From Burkholderia sp. (lineage in GTDB: Bacteria; Pseudomonadota; Gammaproteobacteria; Burkholderiales; Burkholderiaceae), in contig JAQGMD010000207.1 of assembly GCA_028292565.1 (NCBI GenBank), positions 1 through 12,683 of the forward strand: a DNA stretch of 12,683 nucleotides, read 5' to 3'. Shown piece after piece: positions 1 through 8,700 of this stretch. Position 1 is the first letter of the stretch. Each line of letters begins with the position of its first letter. The position numbers and the translations under genes are program-made. The notes under the pieces are model-generated. The model had not been told where the DNA came from, searched no databases, and saw nothing but the letters and a program-made list of their open reading frames with translations.

Positions 1-263
1 CGTCCCAGTACGTTACGGGCGGCTGCCACTGCTGCCGGAGAAAAGTCGATCGCGGTGACGTCCCAGCCCATCTCGGACAGATAGGCAGCCTCATATCCGA
101 CACCGCAACCGGGAATCAGCGTCACCAGCGGCTTGGGCGCTGCCGCGACAAACTGCTGCAGCGCGACTGGGACTCCGCCGCGATCCCAGGGCGTGAACCG
201 CTGTTCAAAGCGTTCGGTCCAGAATCCGGGGGAAGACGGATCGCGATTTTCAAAGGTCGGCAT
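1..263 (-). CDS. TPMT-like class I SAM-dependent methyltransferase, N-terminal part (runs off left edge)
   Basis: The frame opens at ATG 263-261 and stays open to the window edge, giving 87 codons without a stop. The protein begins MPTFENRDPSSPGFWTERF. It then shows a TPWDRGGVP segment (about residues 24-32), a SAM-binding motif I (LIPGCGVGYEAAYL, about 50-63) and the acidic motif II region (VTAIDFSPAAV, about 70-80). The pairing of FWxxRF...TPWDxGG with IPGCGxGxE is typical of the thiopurine S-methyltransferase-like family (PF05724 type). The true substrate in bacteria cannot be read from sequence. The start lies 20 bases after the ubiB stop, with only a weak G-rich stretch (GGGG) upstream, so it is probably cotranscribed with ubiB. 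The C-terminal half is outside the window, so an intact gene is assumed, not seen. The family is clear; the function is open. Confidence 0.85.
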   Translation of the reverse strand, partial: MPTFENRDPSSPGFWTERFEQRFTPWDRGGVPVALQQFVAAAPKPLVTLIPGCGVGYEAAYLSEMGWDVTAIDFSPAAVAAARNVLG

Positions 264-283
264 GGAGCCCCGTAGCAAAAAAT

Positions 284-1858
284 TTACCAGGCGATTTGGT
301 ACCAGCGCATGATCATTTGCGCGATCAGCAGCCCGCCCAGCAAACCGCCGCCGAAATAAATCGCTATGCCGAGGAGAAGATTGGTGCGCTTCTGCTCCGA
401 GAGCAGCTGCTTGAGCAATTCCGCATTCTGCTTCTCCGGCCTCTCTGCCTGGGCCAGCAATGCCTGATGGGCGAGGCGCGGCAACTGGGGCAGCAACTGA
501 TTGTAACGCGGCGCTTCATCCTTGAAGCGCTCGATCAAACCACGCCAGCCGACCTGCTCATTCATCCAGCGTTCCAGGTAGGGCTTCGCCGTTTTCCAGA
601 GGTCGAGATCGGGGTCGAGCTGGCGCCCCAACCCTTCGATATTCAGTAGTGTCTTCTGCAACAGCACAAGTTGCGGCTGCACTTCGACGTTGAAGCGGCG
701 CGAAGTCTGAAACAGGCGCAGCAGCACCTGGCCGAATGAAATGTCTTTCAATGGCCGGTCGAAAATCGGTTCGCAGCAGGCCCGCACCGCCGACTCGAGT
801 TCATCCACCCTGGTTTCCCTGGGCGCCCAGCCGGACTCGATGTGCGCTTCGGCCACCCGCTTGTAATCGCGCCGGAAAAACGCCAGGAAGTTCTGCGACA
901 GGTAGTCCTTGTCGAAATCGGTCAGCGTACCGACGATGCCGAAGTCGAGCGCGATATAGCGGCCGAAGGTCTCCGGCGCGATCGACACCTGGATGTTCCC
1001 GGGGTGCATGTCCGCATGAAAGAAGCCGTCGCGGAACACCTGCGTAAAGAAAATCTCGACGCCGTCGCTAGACAGCTTTTTCAGATCGACTCCGGCCGAA
1101 ATCAGCCGTTCGGTTTGTGAAATCGGAATGCCGACCATGCGCTCCATCACGATCACCGAGGTCGAGCAGTAGTCCCAGTACATCTCCGGCACGGCAAGCA
1201 GGTCGGATCCCATGAAATTGCGGCGCAACTGGCTGCCGTTGGCCGCCTCGCGCATCAGGTCGAGCTCGTCGTGGAGGTACTTATCGAATTCGGCGACCAC
1301 TTCTTTCGGTTTCAGCCGCTTGCCGTCCGCCCACAGTCGCTCGACCAATCCCGCCGCGAGTTGCATCAGCGCGATATCGCTCTCGATCGATTTTTTCATA
1401 CCGGGACGGAGCACTTTGACCGCAACTTCCTTACCGTCTTTAAGGCGGGCGAAGTGGACTTGCGCAATCGATGCGGAGGCCACCGGCTCCCGTTCAAAAT
1501 GCGCAAACAATTCATCCGGATGCGCGCCGAGCGACTTCTGGATCTGCGCGACGGCGATATCGGATGGGAACGGCGGCACGCGATCCTGCAGCTTCGACAA
1601 TTCGTCCACGATATCCGGCGGCAGCAAATCGCGCCGGGTCGACAGCAGCTGGCCAAACTTTACAAAGATCGGGCCCAGGTCTTCCAATGCCTGGCGTAGC
1701 CGCACGCCACGCGGCTGGGAAATATCGCGCCAGAAAATCAGTGTGTCGATTGCTTTCGCAATGCGTGGGATCGCCAGGCCGGACATCGCGATGTCGTCCA
1801 GGCCATAGCGGGTTGCGACCCGCATGATTTTGAAGAGCCGCAGAAACTTAAATAACAT
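284..1858 (-). CDS. ubiB: UbiB, ABC1/ADCK-family atypical kinase/ATPase of ubiquinone biosynthesis
   Basis: A complete 524-residue protein, close to the roughly 546 residues of E. coli UbiB. The family hallmarks appear in order: the KxGQ motif (KFGQ, 67-70), the Ala-rich nucleotide loop (ASASIAQVH, 127-135) that replaces the usual Gly-rich loop, the ATP-contacting lysine in VAVKVL (K148), the catalytic-loop segment HADMHPGN (281-288, D283) and the metal-binding DFG (305-307). A hydrophobic, glycine-rich segment at about 494-516 ends the protein and should anchor it in the inner membrane, as in UbiB. Family knowledge: UbiB is an ATPase that stimulates ubiquinone synthesis, probably by helping lipid intermediates reach the membrane-bound Ubi enzymes; a direct kinase role is not established. 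The ATG at 1858 gives the family N-terminus ([17 protein letters not shown]) and is preceded only by a weak AGG. The gene follows ubiJ after 116 bases and probably shares its transcript. Confidence 0.96.
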   Translation of the reverse strand: MLFKFLRLFKIMRVATRYGLDDIAMSGLAIPRIAKAIDTLIFWRDISQPRGVRLRQALEDLGPIFVKFGQLLSTRRDLLPPDIVDELSKLQDRVPPFPSDIAVAQIQKSLGAHPDELFAHFEREPVASASIAQVHFARLKDGKEVAVKVLRPGMKKSIESDIALMQLAAGLVERLWADGKRLKPKEVVAEFDKYLHDELDLMREAANGSQLRRNFMGSDLLAVPEMYWDYCSTSVIVMERMVGIPISQTERLISAGVDLKKLSSDGVEIFFTQVFRDGFFHADMHPGNIQVSIAPETFGRYIALDFGIVGTLTDFDKDYLSQNFLAFFRRDYKRVAEAHIESGWAPRETRVDELESAVRACCEPIFDRPLKDISFGQVLLRLFQTSRRFNVEVQPQLVLLQKTLLNIEGLGRQLDPDLDLWKTAKPYLERWMNEQVGWRGLIERFKDEAPRYNQLLPQLPRLAHQALLAQAERPEKQNAELLKQLLSEQKRTNLLLGIAIYFGGGLLGGLLIAQMIMRWYQIAW

Positions 1859-1974
1859 GTAATGGCCTGTAAAGGTCGGGAAAGCAGCAGAACTGCGGTA
1901 CTGGCATAGTGATGGGAAAGGTGCGCCGCTCGGTGTAGAGGGCGCGCGAAAGAACGGGAAAATGCGCAGCGTGG
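1859..1974. other. ubiJ-ubiB intergenic spacer, no recognised element
   Basis: This 116-base spacer separates the ubiJ stop from the ubiB start. Read on the minus strand I find no convincing -35/-10 pair and no hairpin with a T-tract. The only short inverted repeats are weak (for example a GCAG/CTGC 4-base pair). A 60-codon open frame crosses it into ubiJ but resembles nothing I know. ubiB is therefore probably read from the ubiJ transcript. Confidence 0.5.
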
Positions 1975-2562
1975 CTAACGGCCAAGGGCTCCTCCCAGCT
2001 TCTCGATGCGCTTGGCAAGGCGCTCAACATCGTCGCGCAGCCTGGTCACATCGCCGGCGAAGTCGGCCACTGCCTGCGGCCTTACCAGCAATGGATTCTC
2101 CTCGAGGAAATATTCGGCGACGTTCTCGGCCAGCTTTTGTTGCGTGGATCTGGCCATATTGAATGCGGCCTTCACCGTGCCGACTATCCTGGTCGCCGGG
2201 ATATCGCCGACCAACTTACTTAAATCTTCTTCGGCCTCCCAGCGCAAAGACTGGCTGAGCTGCGAAATCGTATTGGCGAAATCGGCATCGCCCTGTATTT
2301 TGACATAGGAGAACGCCCGCTCACGATTTTGTGCGATCAGCGGCATGTCGGTCAGCTTGAAGTGGATAGTGACATCTGGCGTCGCATCCTGGGCAGCCGC
2401 TTGCAGCATGCCGTCGGGCGCCACTTTCAATTTGAGGGTAATGACGCCGGCGCCGGCGTCAAAGCAGGCAACCTTGCCGGCGTGCCCGATGAGCTTGTCC
2501 CTCGCCCACGGCTCCTGGGCAAGCAAATGATTGATGGCTAATGTAAAAGGAGTTGAAAGCAT
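1975..2562 (-). CDS. ubiJ: UbiJ-like ubiquinone biosynthesis accessory factor (SCP2 domain)
   Basis: The protein is 195 residues from ATG 2562, against 201 in E. coli UbiJ. Residues about 10-115 form an SCP2 (sterol-carrier-like) fold. The pattern [16 protein letters not shown] then [15 protein letters not shown] (about 87-119) is the conserved UbiJ signature. A charged heptad-like stretch near the C-terminus (about 165-190, [18 protein letters not shown]) looks like a short coiled coil. Family knowledge: UbiJ binds ubiquinone intermediates and, with UbiK, supports the soluble Ubi complex. Start choice: the frame stays open to a TTG at 2571, but ATG 2562 has GGTGA just upstream and gives the usual N-terminus ([14 protein letters not shown]). 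It sits between ubiE and ubiB as in E. coli ubiE-ubiJ-ubiB, here with a Tim44-like gene in between. An intrinsic terminator ends only about 7 bases upstream of this start, so expression probably depends on a separate promoter or on read-through. Confidence 0.9.
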   Translation of the reverse strand: MLSTPFTLAINHLLAQEPWARDKLIGHAGKVACFDAGAGVITLKLKVAPDGMLQAAAQDATPDVTIHFKLTDMPLIAQNRERAFSYVKIQGDADFANTISQLSQSLRWEAEEDLSKLVGDIPATRIVGTVKAAFNMARSTQQKLAENVAEYFLEENPLLVRPQAVADFAGDVTRLRDDVERLAKRIEKLGGALGR

Positions 2563-2569
2563 CGTCACC

Positions 2570-2602
2570 AAAAGAAAACCGCCCGTGACTATTCACGGGC
2601 GG
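2570..2602 (-). terminator. Rho-independent terminator directly upstream of ubiJ
   Basis: On the minus strand a perfect 10-base stem (CCGCCCGTGA / TCACGGGCGG) with loop ATAG occupies 2602-2579. It is followed at once by the T-rich run TTTTCTTTT (2578-2570). The stem is GC-rich and has no mismatch. It should end transcripts coming from ubiE and the Tim44-like gene. The T-run leads straight into the GGTGA ribosome binding site and the ubiJ ATG at 2562. Any transcript entering ubiJ from upstream therefore carries this hairpin in its leader. On the plus strand no T-tract follows the stem, so it acts in one direction. Confidence 0.88.
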
Positions 2603-2654
2603 CTCAAGTTTACCAGTTTGCCGCAGCGGGGATGGGCTCAGGGCCCGCGCAGTA

Positions 2655-2744
2655 ATAAGTTGTTCATTTTGGCGGTCATAGCGGGATGTAATGCTAGGGG
2701 CCGCCCCGGCGCGCCCGCTCCGACCAGCAAACATGACAACTTAT
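2655..2744. repeat. Separated inverted repeat ATAAGTTGT / ACAACTTAT
   Basis: ATAAGTTGT lies on the plus strand at 2655-2663, and its exact reverse complement ACAACTTAT at 2736-2744. The arms are 9 bases with 72 between them. Outside the exact core the flanks remain partly similar (TTCAT versus TCATG after the core). These AT-rich arms stand out in a GC-rich spacer. They could be a pair of operator half-sites for the ubiJ promoter, but two such matches may also be chance. Confidence 0.35.
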
Positions 2745-2756
2745 ACTGCGCTGGTC
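2722..2756. repeat. Inverted repeat right after the Tim44-like gene
   Basis: GACCAGC (2722-2728) and GCTGGTC (2750-2756) form a perfect 7-base stem around a 21-base loop, starting one base after the stop codon of the Tim44-like gene. There is no T-tract, so it is not a standard intrinsic terminator. It might protect the 3' end of the mRNA or be incidental. Confidence 0.35.
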
Positions 2757-2757
2757 C

Positions 2758-3708
2758 TTAGGCTTGCGACAGCTGCTGAATACCTGCCAGGACCCAGCCA
2801 CCCTGCCCGGATACCGGCTTGACCAGGTTCCAGACCTCGGTGAATGGTTCGGGTTGCGCGTTCTCGGATTCCTTGATCAGGCCTGAGAATTTGACGCTGG
2901 CGACGTACTCTTCGCCCGTCTTTTCGACACCCAGCAATTCGGCGTCGAGCGAAACCACATCCGTGTGTGTCGGAGCAGCGCCTCGCTCTTGCAATTGCAT
3001 CTTCAGTTCCGCAAACATTTCCGGCGTGGTGAATTCGCGGATGTCGTTGATGTCGCCGCGATCCCATGCTGCCTGCAGGCGTATGAAATACGTCTTCGCG
3101 TTGCGCAGGAAGGATGGGACGTCGAGATCAGCGGGCACTCCCCACGGCTGGTTCGCTGCAACGCCACCGCCAGCCTGAGGCTCGGCGGTGTAAGCAACCG
3201 GTCGCGTCTGCGTCGGCTCCAGCCGCGAACCTATCTCGGGCGTAGTGCTACCCGGGCTACCTGCCGGGTAGGCTGCGGCGTATGCTGGCCGCGCTTCCTG
3301 ATACCCGTCTTTTTTGCGGCGGATAAGGCGGTAGATGAACATCGCTGCCAGCGCAAACAATGCGACCATCAAAATGGTGCTGATCATGCTGGCGAGTGCG
3401 CCGCCGATGCCGAGATGCGACAGCAGTGCGCCCAAGCCGAGCCCGAGCAATGCGCCGCCCAGGATACCTCTCCATGGGCTAGCCGGTCTTGGTGGTGTCG
3501 CGGTCGGAGCAGTGCCGGGACGGGCAGCCTGGTTGGGCGCCGCCTGGCTCTGAGCCGGTTGCGCCGGCGCGGGAGCCTGGCGGGTCACGTTTTGCGATTG
3601 CCTGCCGATCGATCCGCCGCCACCCATGCGTCGGGCAGCATCGGCGTCAGCGACGACCATCGTCAGGGCGCTGGCAGCGAGCATGAAAGTTACCAAGAAC
3701 TTCTTCAT
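2758..3708 (-). CDS. Tim44-like domain protein with signal peptide and two membrane segments
   Basis: A 316-residue protein. An N-terminal signal-like segment (MKKFLVTFMLAASALTMVVA, about 1-24, ending ADADAA) is followed by a low-complexity Gln/Ala/Pro linker (about 38-78). Two glycine- or alanine-rich hydrophobic segments come next (about 82-103 and 106-127), with a basic RLIRRKK stop-transfer stretch. A second linker follows, then a C-terminal soluble domain (about 195-316: SFLRNAKTYFIRLQAAWDRG and FTTPEMFAELKMQL, ending in a WNLVKP...WVLAGIQQL strand pattern). That domain matches the Tim44-like fold (PF04280 type), seen in mitochondrial Tim44 and many bacterial membrane proteins; the bacterial role is unknown. 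The start is firm: AGGAGG at 3718-3713 lies four bases before ATG and overlaps the ubiE stop. With 8 bases after ubiE it is certainly cotranscribed, and a link to membrane or ubiquinone function is only inferred. Confidence 0.88.
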   Translation of the reverse strand: MKKFLVTFMLAASALTMVVADADAARRMGGGGSIGRQSQNVTRQAPAPAQPAQSQAAPNQAARPGTAPTATPPRPASPWRGILGGALLGLGLGALLSHLGIGGALASMISTILMVALFALAAMFIYRLIRRKKDGYQEARPAYAAAYPAGSPGSTTPEIGSRLEPTQTRPVAYTAEPQAGGGVAANQPWGVPADLDVPSFLRNAKTYFIRLQAAWDRGDINDIREFTTPEMFAELKMQLQERGAAPTHTDVVSLDAELLGVEKTGEEYVASVKFSGLIKESENAQPEPFTEVWNLVKPVSGQGGWVLAGIQQLSQA

Positions 3709-3712
3709 GAGA

Positions 3713-3718
3713 CCTCCT
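3713..3718 (-). promoter_or_regulatory. Strong Shine-Dalgarno site of the Tim44-like gene overlapping the ubiE stop
   Basis: Read on the minus strand the junction is TAGGAGGTCTCATG. The ubiE stop TAG (3719-3717) shares bases with a full AGGAGG, so ribosomes ending ubiE are delivered onto the next start. It fixes the start of the Tim44-like gene at 3708. Confidence 0.85.
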
Positions 3719-4451
3719 AGAATTTGATCCCGGTGTGAAGAGCGGCCACACCGGCCGTCAGATTAAAGTACTCAACCCGTTCCAGCCCCGCATCCTGCAT
3801 CATCTGCTTTAATGCATCCTGGTCTGGATGCATACGGATCGATTCTGCAAGGTAACGATAGCTCTCCGCGTCGTTTGCTATACGTTTTCCCAACCAAGGT
3901 AGCACAGAAAATGAGTAGATGTCGTACGGCTTTTTCAGTGGTTCCCAGACTTTGGAAAACTCCAGCACCAGCAACTTGCCGCCCGGCTTCAGCACCCGAT
4001 GCATCTCAGCAAGCGCTGCATCCTTGTGCGTCATATTGCGCAATCCAAATGCGACAGTGATCCGGTCGAAATAGTTGCCTGGAAATGGCAATTTCTCTGC
4101 ATCACACAGCAAAGTTGGGGTTGCCAATCCTTTATTCAATAGCCGGTCGCGTCCAACGCGCAGCATCGATTCGTTGATGTCGGTCAGCCAGACTTCCCCT
4201 GTGGCACCAGCCTGCCTGGCAAAGGCTTTTGCCAGGTCGCCGGTGCCGCCGGCGATATCCAGCACCTTGAAGCCCGGCCGCACACCCGCCTGCGCGATCG
4301 TGAAAGTCTTCCAGATACGGTGCAGGCCGCCCGACATCAGGTCGTTCATCACGTCATACTTCGCTGCGACGGAATGGAAGACCTCGGCGACTTTATGTAC
4401 CTTTTCGTCTTCGGGCACGGTCTGATAACCGAAATGGGTGGAGTTGGTCAT
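3717..4451 (-). CDS. ubiE: UbiE, ubiquinone/menaquinone C-methyltransferase
   Basis: A complete 244-residue class I SAM methyltransferase. UbiE methylates 2-octaprenyl-6-methoxy-1,4-benzoquinol in ubiquinone synthesis and demethylmenaquinol where menaquinone is made. Seen in order: the UbiE N-terminal signature [19 protein letters not shown] (24-42), SAM motif [13 protein letters not shown] (63-74), the acidic D91 region, CDAEKLPF (116-123), [13 protein letters not shown] (135-147), KPGG (155-158), [12 protein letters not shown] (200-211) and the family C-terminus [15 protein letters not shown] (230-244). Length and both signatures match the E. coli enzyme (251 residues). The start ATG 4451 has no good Shine-Dalgarno, but it agrees with the family N-terminus. 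A -10 element lies 30 bases upstream. The upstream neighbour jetD is unrelated in function, so read-through from the defence operon is possible. Confidence 0.97.
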   Translation of the reverse strand: MTNSTHFGYQTVPEDEKVHKVAEVFHSVAAKYDVMNDLMSGGLHRIWKTFTIAQAGVRPGFKVLDIAGGTGDLAKAFARQAGATGEVWLTDINESMLRVGRDRLLNKGLATPTLLCDAEKLPFPGNYFDRITVAFGLRNMTHKDAALAEMHRVLKPGGKLLVLEFSKVWEPLKKPYDIYSFSVLPWLGKRIANDAESYRYLAESIRMHPDQDALKQMMQDAGLERVEYFNLTAGVAALHTGIKF

Positions 4452-4480
4452 GGCAATGAAGTTTGTATGGGGTTCGTTGC

Positions 4481-4486
4481 ATTATA
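4481..4486 (-). promoter_or_regulatory. ubiE: Probable -10 element of the ubiE promoter
   Basis: A perfect TATAAT lies on the minus strand at 4486-4481 in the 58-base jetD-ubiE gap, 30 bases before the ubiE ATG. A 17-base spacer would place the -35 at 4509-4504 (CCGGTC), a poor match that abuts the jetD stop. The hexamer is one arm-end of a weak TTGTAT/ATACAA inverted pair (4463-4468, 4484-4489). The promoter would need an activator or strong -10 contacts. No terminator for the jet operon is visible in the gap. Confidence 0.45.
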
Positions 4487-4509
4487 CAAGCGTAACAAGG
4501 GACGACCGG

Positions 4510-5709
4510 TCACCCTGCGTGGGCCAAGTCGGCCAGCAAAACCCTGACAGCTCCTTCCTCATGGATCGCGCATCCTTGAGTAAGCATTGCCTCAGCAAGC
4601 CCGGCATCCCATTCGGGGCGTACCGGCGCTCCGCTTAAAGGTTCCCGGGCATCAATAGCCGGGACCGCCGCAACATAATCCTGCAGGCTGTAACGCCACG
4701 GCTGCGCACCGTAGTCCCGCATTACACAATTACCGATACCCAGCCCCGGCCAGTCGAAGTCGCCGTGATACCGCAGTTGAGCGCCGGCGACGGCAAGCTG
4801 CTTCAACAGTGCGCGCTGGGCGGCTGCAGGCATGCCGTCGGTGCATACCAAAGGCGCACATGCTTTGCCTAAAGCGTCCGCTGCGATTGCGACGACATTC
4901 GGGTTTTCACAGACGAAGACAGTGCGCCCGGCGACTTCCCAACGGGGCGGCGTGCGCAGGAGCAGGCGCAAGGAGAGATAAAACGGCTCGCCAGGCGTGA
5001 AGCCCGCATCGGCGGCAGGCAGGTTCAGGCACAACGCCGGGCGGGCCAGTTCATTGACCAGCACGCCGCAATCGGCCCATATTTCGCGCGGATTTTCGTC
5101 GGGTTGCCCATCGTCGTCGCGATGCAGCCGCAAAGTGGCCAGCACCAGCGTGGCGACCGGGCGCCCCTGGTCCAGCGCGTGCGCATCGCCGAGCACTTCG
5201 GCCGCCAGTTGCGAGCGCGCCGCGCCGGCTGCCGGCAGGCGTCGCAGCACACGCTGGACGAACTCGCAAAGCCGGGCGCCGGTGGGCGGGTCGTTACGCG
5301 CAAGCCGCTTGAGCAGGCCCATTCCCCGCGGTTCGGCGAGCAGAGCCAGCAGTTGCGGCAGCTCACACGCGCTGCGCACTTCGTCCCACTGGTCCTGTAG
5401 TGCAGCGCGAACGGCGGTCCGATTGACGATCGGGCCGTCGAGTATTTCGATGGCATGACGTAACCCGTCCGCCAGTTGTGCGCGTTGCAGGACGACATCG
5501 ACTGCGCTGATATCGACGCGCATGGAGTCAGCCAACCGCAACGGACGCCCTAGCAAGCCTGCAAGGGCGCTACGTTCTGTCTCCGTTAGCCGGGTCAGTG
5601 TCAGCACTCGCGACTCTCCGCCAAGCTCAAAGTAGCGGCGCAAACGCTTGCGCAGATTGGCGAGCTCGTCGCCGCCGAGCAACCGCTGCAGTCGTTCCTT
5701 GCTGCTCAT
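4510..5709 (-). CDS. jetD: JetD, Wadjet type II Toprim nuclease subunit (DUF3323-DUF2399)
   Basis: A 399-residue protein. The N-terminal half (about 1-250) fits DUF3323, including the conserved GDAHALDQGRPVATLVL (174-190). The C-terminal part (about 255-398) fits DUF2399, a Toprim-like fold. VFVCENPNVV (264-273) holds the first acidic residue E268, and YHGDFDWPGL (314-323) holds the paired acidic D317 and D319. A downstream HEEGAV (383-388) adds further acids. The Glu plus DxD arrangement is what Toprim nucleases use to bind metal, and the key residues look intact. Family knowledge: JetD/MksG is the nuclease of Wadjet, cutting circular DNA after the JetABC motor has extruded it. Its ATG overlaps the jetC stop (ATGA, 5709-5706), and it lacks its own Shine-Dalgarno, so translation is probably coupled. 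It is the last gene of the operon. Confidence 0.93.
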   Translation of the reverse strand: MSSKERLQRLLGGDELANLRKRLRRYFELGGESRVLTLTRLTETERSALAGLLGRPLRLADSMRVDISAVDVVLQRAQLADGLRHAIEILDGPIVNRTAVRAALQDQWDEVRSACELPQLLALLAEPRGMGLLKRLARNDPPTGARLCEFVQRVLRRLPAAGAARSQLAAEVLGDAHALDQGRPVATLVLATLRLHRDDDGQPDENPREIWADCGVLVNELARPALCLNLPAADAGFTPGEPFYLSLRLLLRTPPRWEVAGRTVFVCENPNVVAIAADALGKACAPLVCTDGMPAAAQRALLKQLAVAGAQLRYHGDFDWPGLGIGNCVMRDYGAQPWRYSLQDYVAAVPAIDAREPLSGAPVRPEWDAGLAEAMLTQGCAIHEEGAVRVLLADLAHAG

Positions 5710-8700
5710 GCCGCGAGTGGCGGAAAGCGACGCGCGCCATCCGCTTCAGCGCGCCGTACCGCACCGTCCCAGGTCCAGCGCGACACATACACTGCGTCGA
5801 TGCCTTCCTTCCTTTGCAACTGGCAGATCGACACGCCGGGCAGAGCCGCATAGCACCCCCATTCGCGCTCGCTGGTCATCACAAAATCGAGGTCGAATTC
5901 GCGGATCAATGCCATGCAATGCGCGCGAGCTTCGTCGTCGATGCCGGCGAAGGCTTCGTCGAGCAGCACCAGGCGCGGCGCAAAATGAAACTCGCCATGG
6001 CTATAGAAACTGGACACGGCTGCGAACAATGGCACCGTCAGTCCGAGCGCCCGTTCTCCGCTGGACGCCGGACCGGACAATGGATTCCAGGAGCGGTCCT
6101 GCCAGCGCTGTACGCGGAACCGGTGCCAACGGCGATAGTCGAGTGCGCGCGCAAGCATGTCGAGCAGACTGCCGCCGTCGTCATCGGCGCGGGCACGTTC
6201 AGCCAAAATGCGGTTTTGCAGCATCTCGCCGACCACCCTGCGATCTTTCTCCGACCACGCGTCTGAGCTGGTCTTGAGCAAGCGCTCGCGCGCGGCCTCG
6301 AGTCCGACCGGCGCGCCCTCACTACCCTCGGACAGGGGCTGCCAGACCAGGCGAAACTTTGCGCCGGTCGACGTCGGATGTTTTTCGAGTTCGGCATTGA
6401 TGGCTCCCACACGCCGCTGCGACTCCTGCAACAGCCGCTGTACGGCGGAAGCCACTTCTGCCTGCAAATGGTTCTCCAGCACCTCACGCTCGCGTGAGGT
6501 CAGCAGCTCCCGGCGCTGCGCGACTTCATCGTCAATACGCGCCTCGATCAGGTCCGGCCGCTCGGCGCGATTCTGATAAACGATGGTGACTATCAGACCG
6601 TAATCGGTGGTGTCGGCCTGCGCCTGATGGCCAAGCGCGGTCAGCGCGCGCTGGAGTTCGGTGAGATCCCGTGAAATTTCGCTCTGGATGCGGGTCCAGT
6701 CGGCATCTTCCGCTTTGACGTCTGCAAGCGACTGCTCGGTACGTCGCGCCAACGTCAACGCGGACTCTATGGTCCATGATGTGCTCGTATCCGGCTGCTC
6801 GAGCCCGGCCACCGCTACCGACAGGAGGCCCGTCATCGCGAACTTCTGCAAGCTGGTTATCGCCGCTTCTCGTGCGGAGCTCCGTTCTTCCAGCACCCTG
6901 GCACAGTTTTCCTTGCGCTGCTCGTTGCGTGCCCGTTCTTCACCGGCCTCGCGCAGCAACGCATTTTCGGTTTTCAGCCTTCTTTCTACGTCGAAAACAG
7001 CTTCCCGAGTCGCTGCCAGGCGCTGCTTCAGTTCCTCGACTTTGGCCCCGACCGATTCGCGTAACAGCTCCAGGCGTGCGCCCATTTCCGCCTCGGCAAC
7101 GCGACGATCCGACAGATGTTCACGGCATGCCTTGGCCTCAGCCCCGGCGTCAGCCGCACGGCCGCGCTGCCGTTCCGCCTCGGGCAACAGAAAGCGCAGG
7201 TTCTGCGCATCCAGCATCAGCGCCTGCAGCAGGCGATCAAATACGGTCAATGCGCGCTCGACTTGTTCAAGTGCTTCAGATGTAGCCGGCAGACGCAGAT
7301 CCTCGGCATCGCGCGCCAGTATTTCGCGCGCATCGCGCCAGCGCCGCTCCGCCGCAACCAGGCGCGCATCAGCCTGAGCAAGCTTGTCGGCTGCCGCCCG
7401 GCGCTGGATCTCCATCCCGGCGGCCTCGATATGCGCGGAGCGCAGTGCGTCGTCGTTGGGCGCCTGCCGCCATTCGTCGGCTGCCTGCTGCTTGCGCCGG
7501 GTGACTTCGTCCTGACGTTGATGAATGTCGTCCAGCTGCCGATCCAGGGTTTCGATCTCCGCCGCGACTTCAAGCAGCCGGCGCTGACGCGCTGCCTGTC
7601 GGGCGGAAAACCCGATGTATTCGGCAGCCGGTTTGGACCAGGCGCCTTGTGCGGGACCGAGGCGAAAGCGGCCCGACGGCGATACCCAGGCTTCTGCACT
7701 TTCCACATCGGATTCGGCGCAAGCGATGCTGCCTAGCAGACGCGTGATGATCTCGGTGCTGACCGTGGCGCCATCTGCCGGGGCAAGCCAATAAGCCAGC
7801 GAGGCGGGCTGCGCGGCACGCGCCACCAACAGAGTGTCCGACGTGTCAGCCGATATCAGCGCGCCATCGGGCGCGACCCAGGCGTCAAGCAAACCTGCGG
7901 CTTCGATTGCCGCTTCCAGGCCAGCGCGCTGCTCCTCCCCTACCCGCTCACGGAATTCGATCAACTGCCAAAATGGTGCTCCCGGGCGGCCTGCCCGCGC
8001 GCCCGCGTCACGCTGATATGGTGTCGGCGGCACCTTGTCCTGGCCGAGTTCCAGTCGTTCGCGCTCCGACTGTAATGCGTCCCGCTCAGCCTGCAGGGCT
8101 AGCTGCCGCTGACGCAGTTGTGCCTCATGGTCTGCCAGGCGCTCACTGGCGTGCTGTTGCGCACGCTGCAATGCAACGCGCGCGGGATTGTCCCCATCCA
8201 GAGTGACGACCCAATCGGCCAATGCGTCAAGCACCGCATCGGCATCCGTCAGTTGCAATTGGCGCAAAGCGGCGATGTGACGCTGCCAGCTTTCGACCGT
8301 CTGCGTGCCACGCAACCGGATTCCGGCTTCCGCTTCGGCAGCGCGCGCGGTCGCATCTTCAAGTTCATCGGCACGCTCGTCGCGCTGCCGCTGTTGGTGA
8401 CCGCGATCGTGCTCGGCCACCTCGAGCTCGCGCCTGCGACGTTGCAGTTGCGCCAGGTGCCCGCGCCGCCGGATGACAAGATCGCGCAGTGTATGCTGCG
8501 TCGCTGTGACCTCGTCGTCGCCGGCATGCGCCAGCCGATGGGGTTCGTCAAACAGTGAAGATGCCTGCTTGAAATCGTCTGCAATTCCGGCATCCCGTGT
8601 AGGCTGTGCAATTTGGGCAAGCGTAGCGGCCAGGGTTTGCTGTGCGCTCTGGGAGCGCTGCGCGGATTCCCGCGCCAGGTCGGTCTCGCGCAGCAGCCGC

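Larger units (their letters stand above)
2603..2757. other. Intergenic region between the Tim44-like gene and ubiJ; possible ubiJ promoter
   Basis: This 155-base region must supply a promoter if ubiJ-ubiB is transcribed independently of ubiE. On the minus strand the only candidate I see is a TATTAC -10-like hexamer (2657-2652), with a poor ATGACC-like -35 about 16-17 bases upstream. I rate it low. The middle (about 2697-2721) is very GC-rich and holds no coding sequence I can support. Two inverted repeats are listed separately. Confidence 0.3.

Noticed and set aside
2563..2571. TTG (2571) or GTG (2568) as the ubiJ start
   Set aside because: Both lie within or against the terminator T-run and ribosome binding site; ATG 2562 has GGTGA upstream and matches the family N-terminus.
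2965..3720. A 251-codon plus-strand open frame opposite the Tim44-like gene
   Set aside because: Low-complexity Arg/Ala/Cys-rich translation; the minus strand has a strong ribosome binding site, signal peptide and domain.
4463..4489. TTGTAT/ATACAA 6-base inverted pair in the ubiE promoter region as an operator
   Set aside because: Short arms, 15 bases apart, AT-rich and partly made of the -10 hexamer; easily chance.
5598..6277. Two overlapping plus-strand frames of about 210-220 codons opposite jetC and jetD
   Set aside because: No family resemblance, mutually overlapping in two frames, and opposite conserved JetC C-terminal head motifs.
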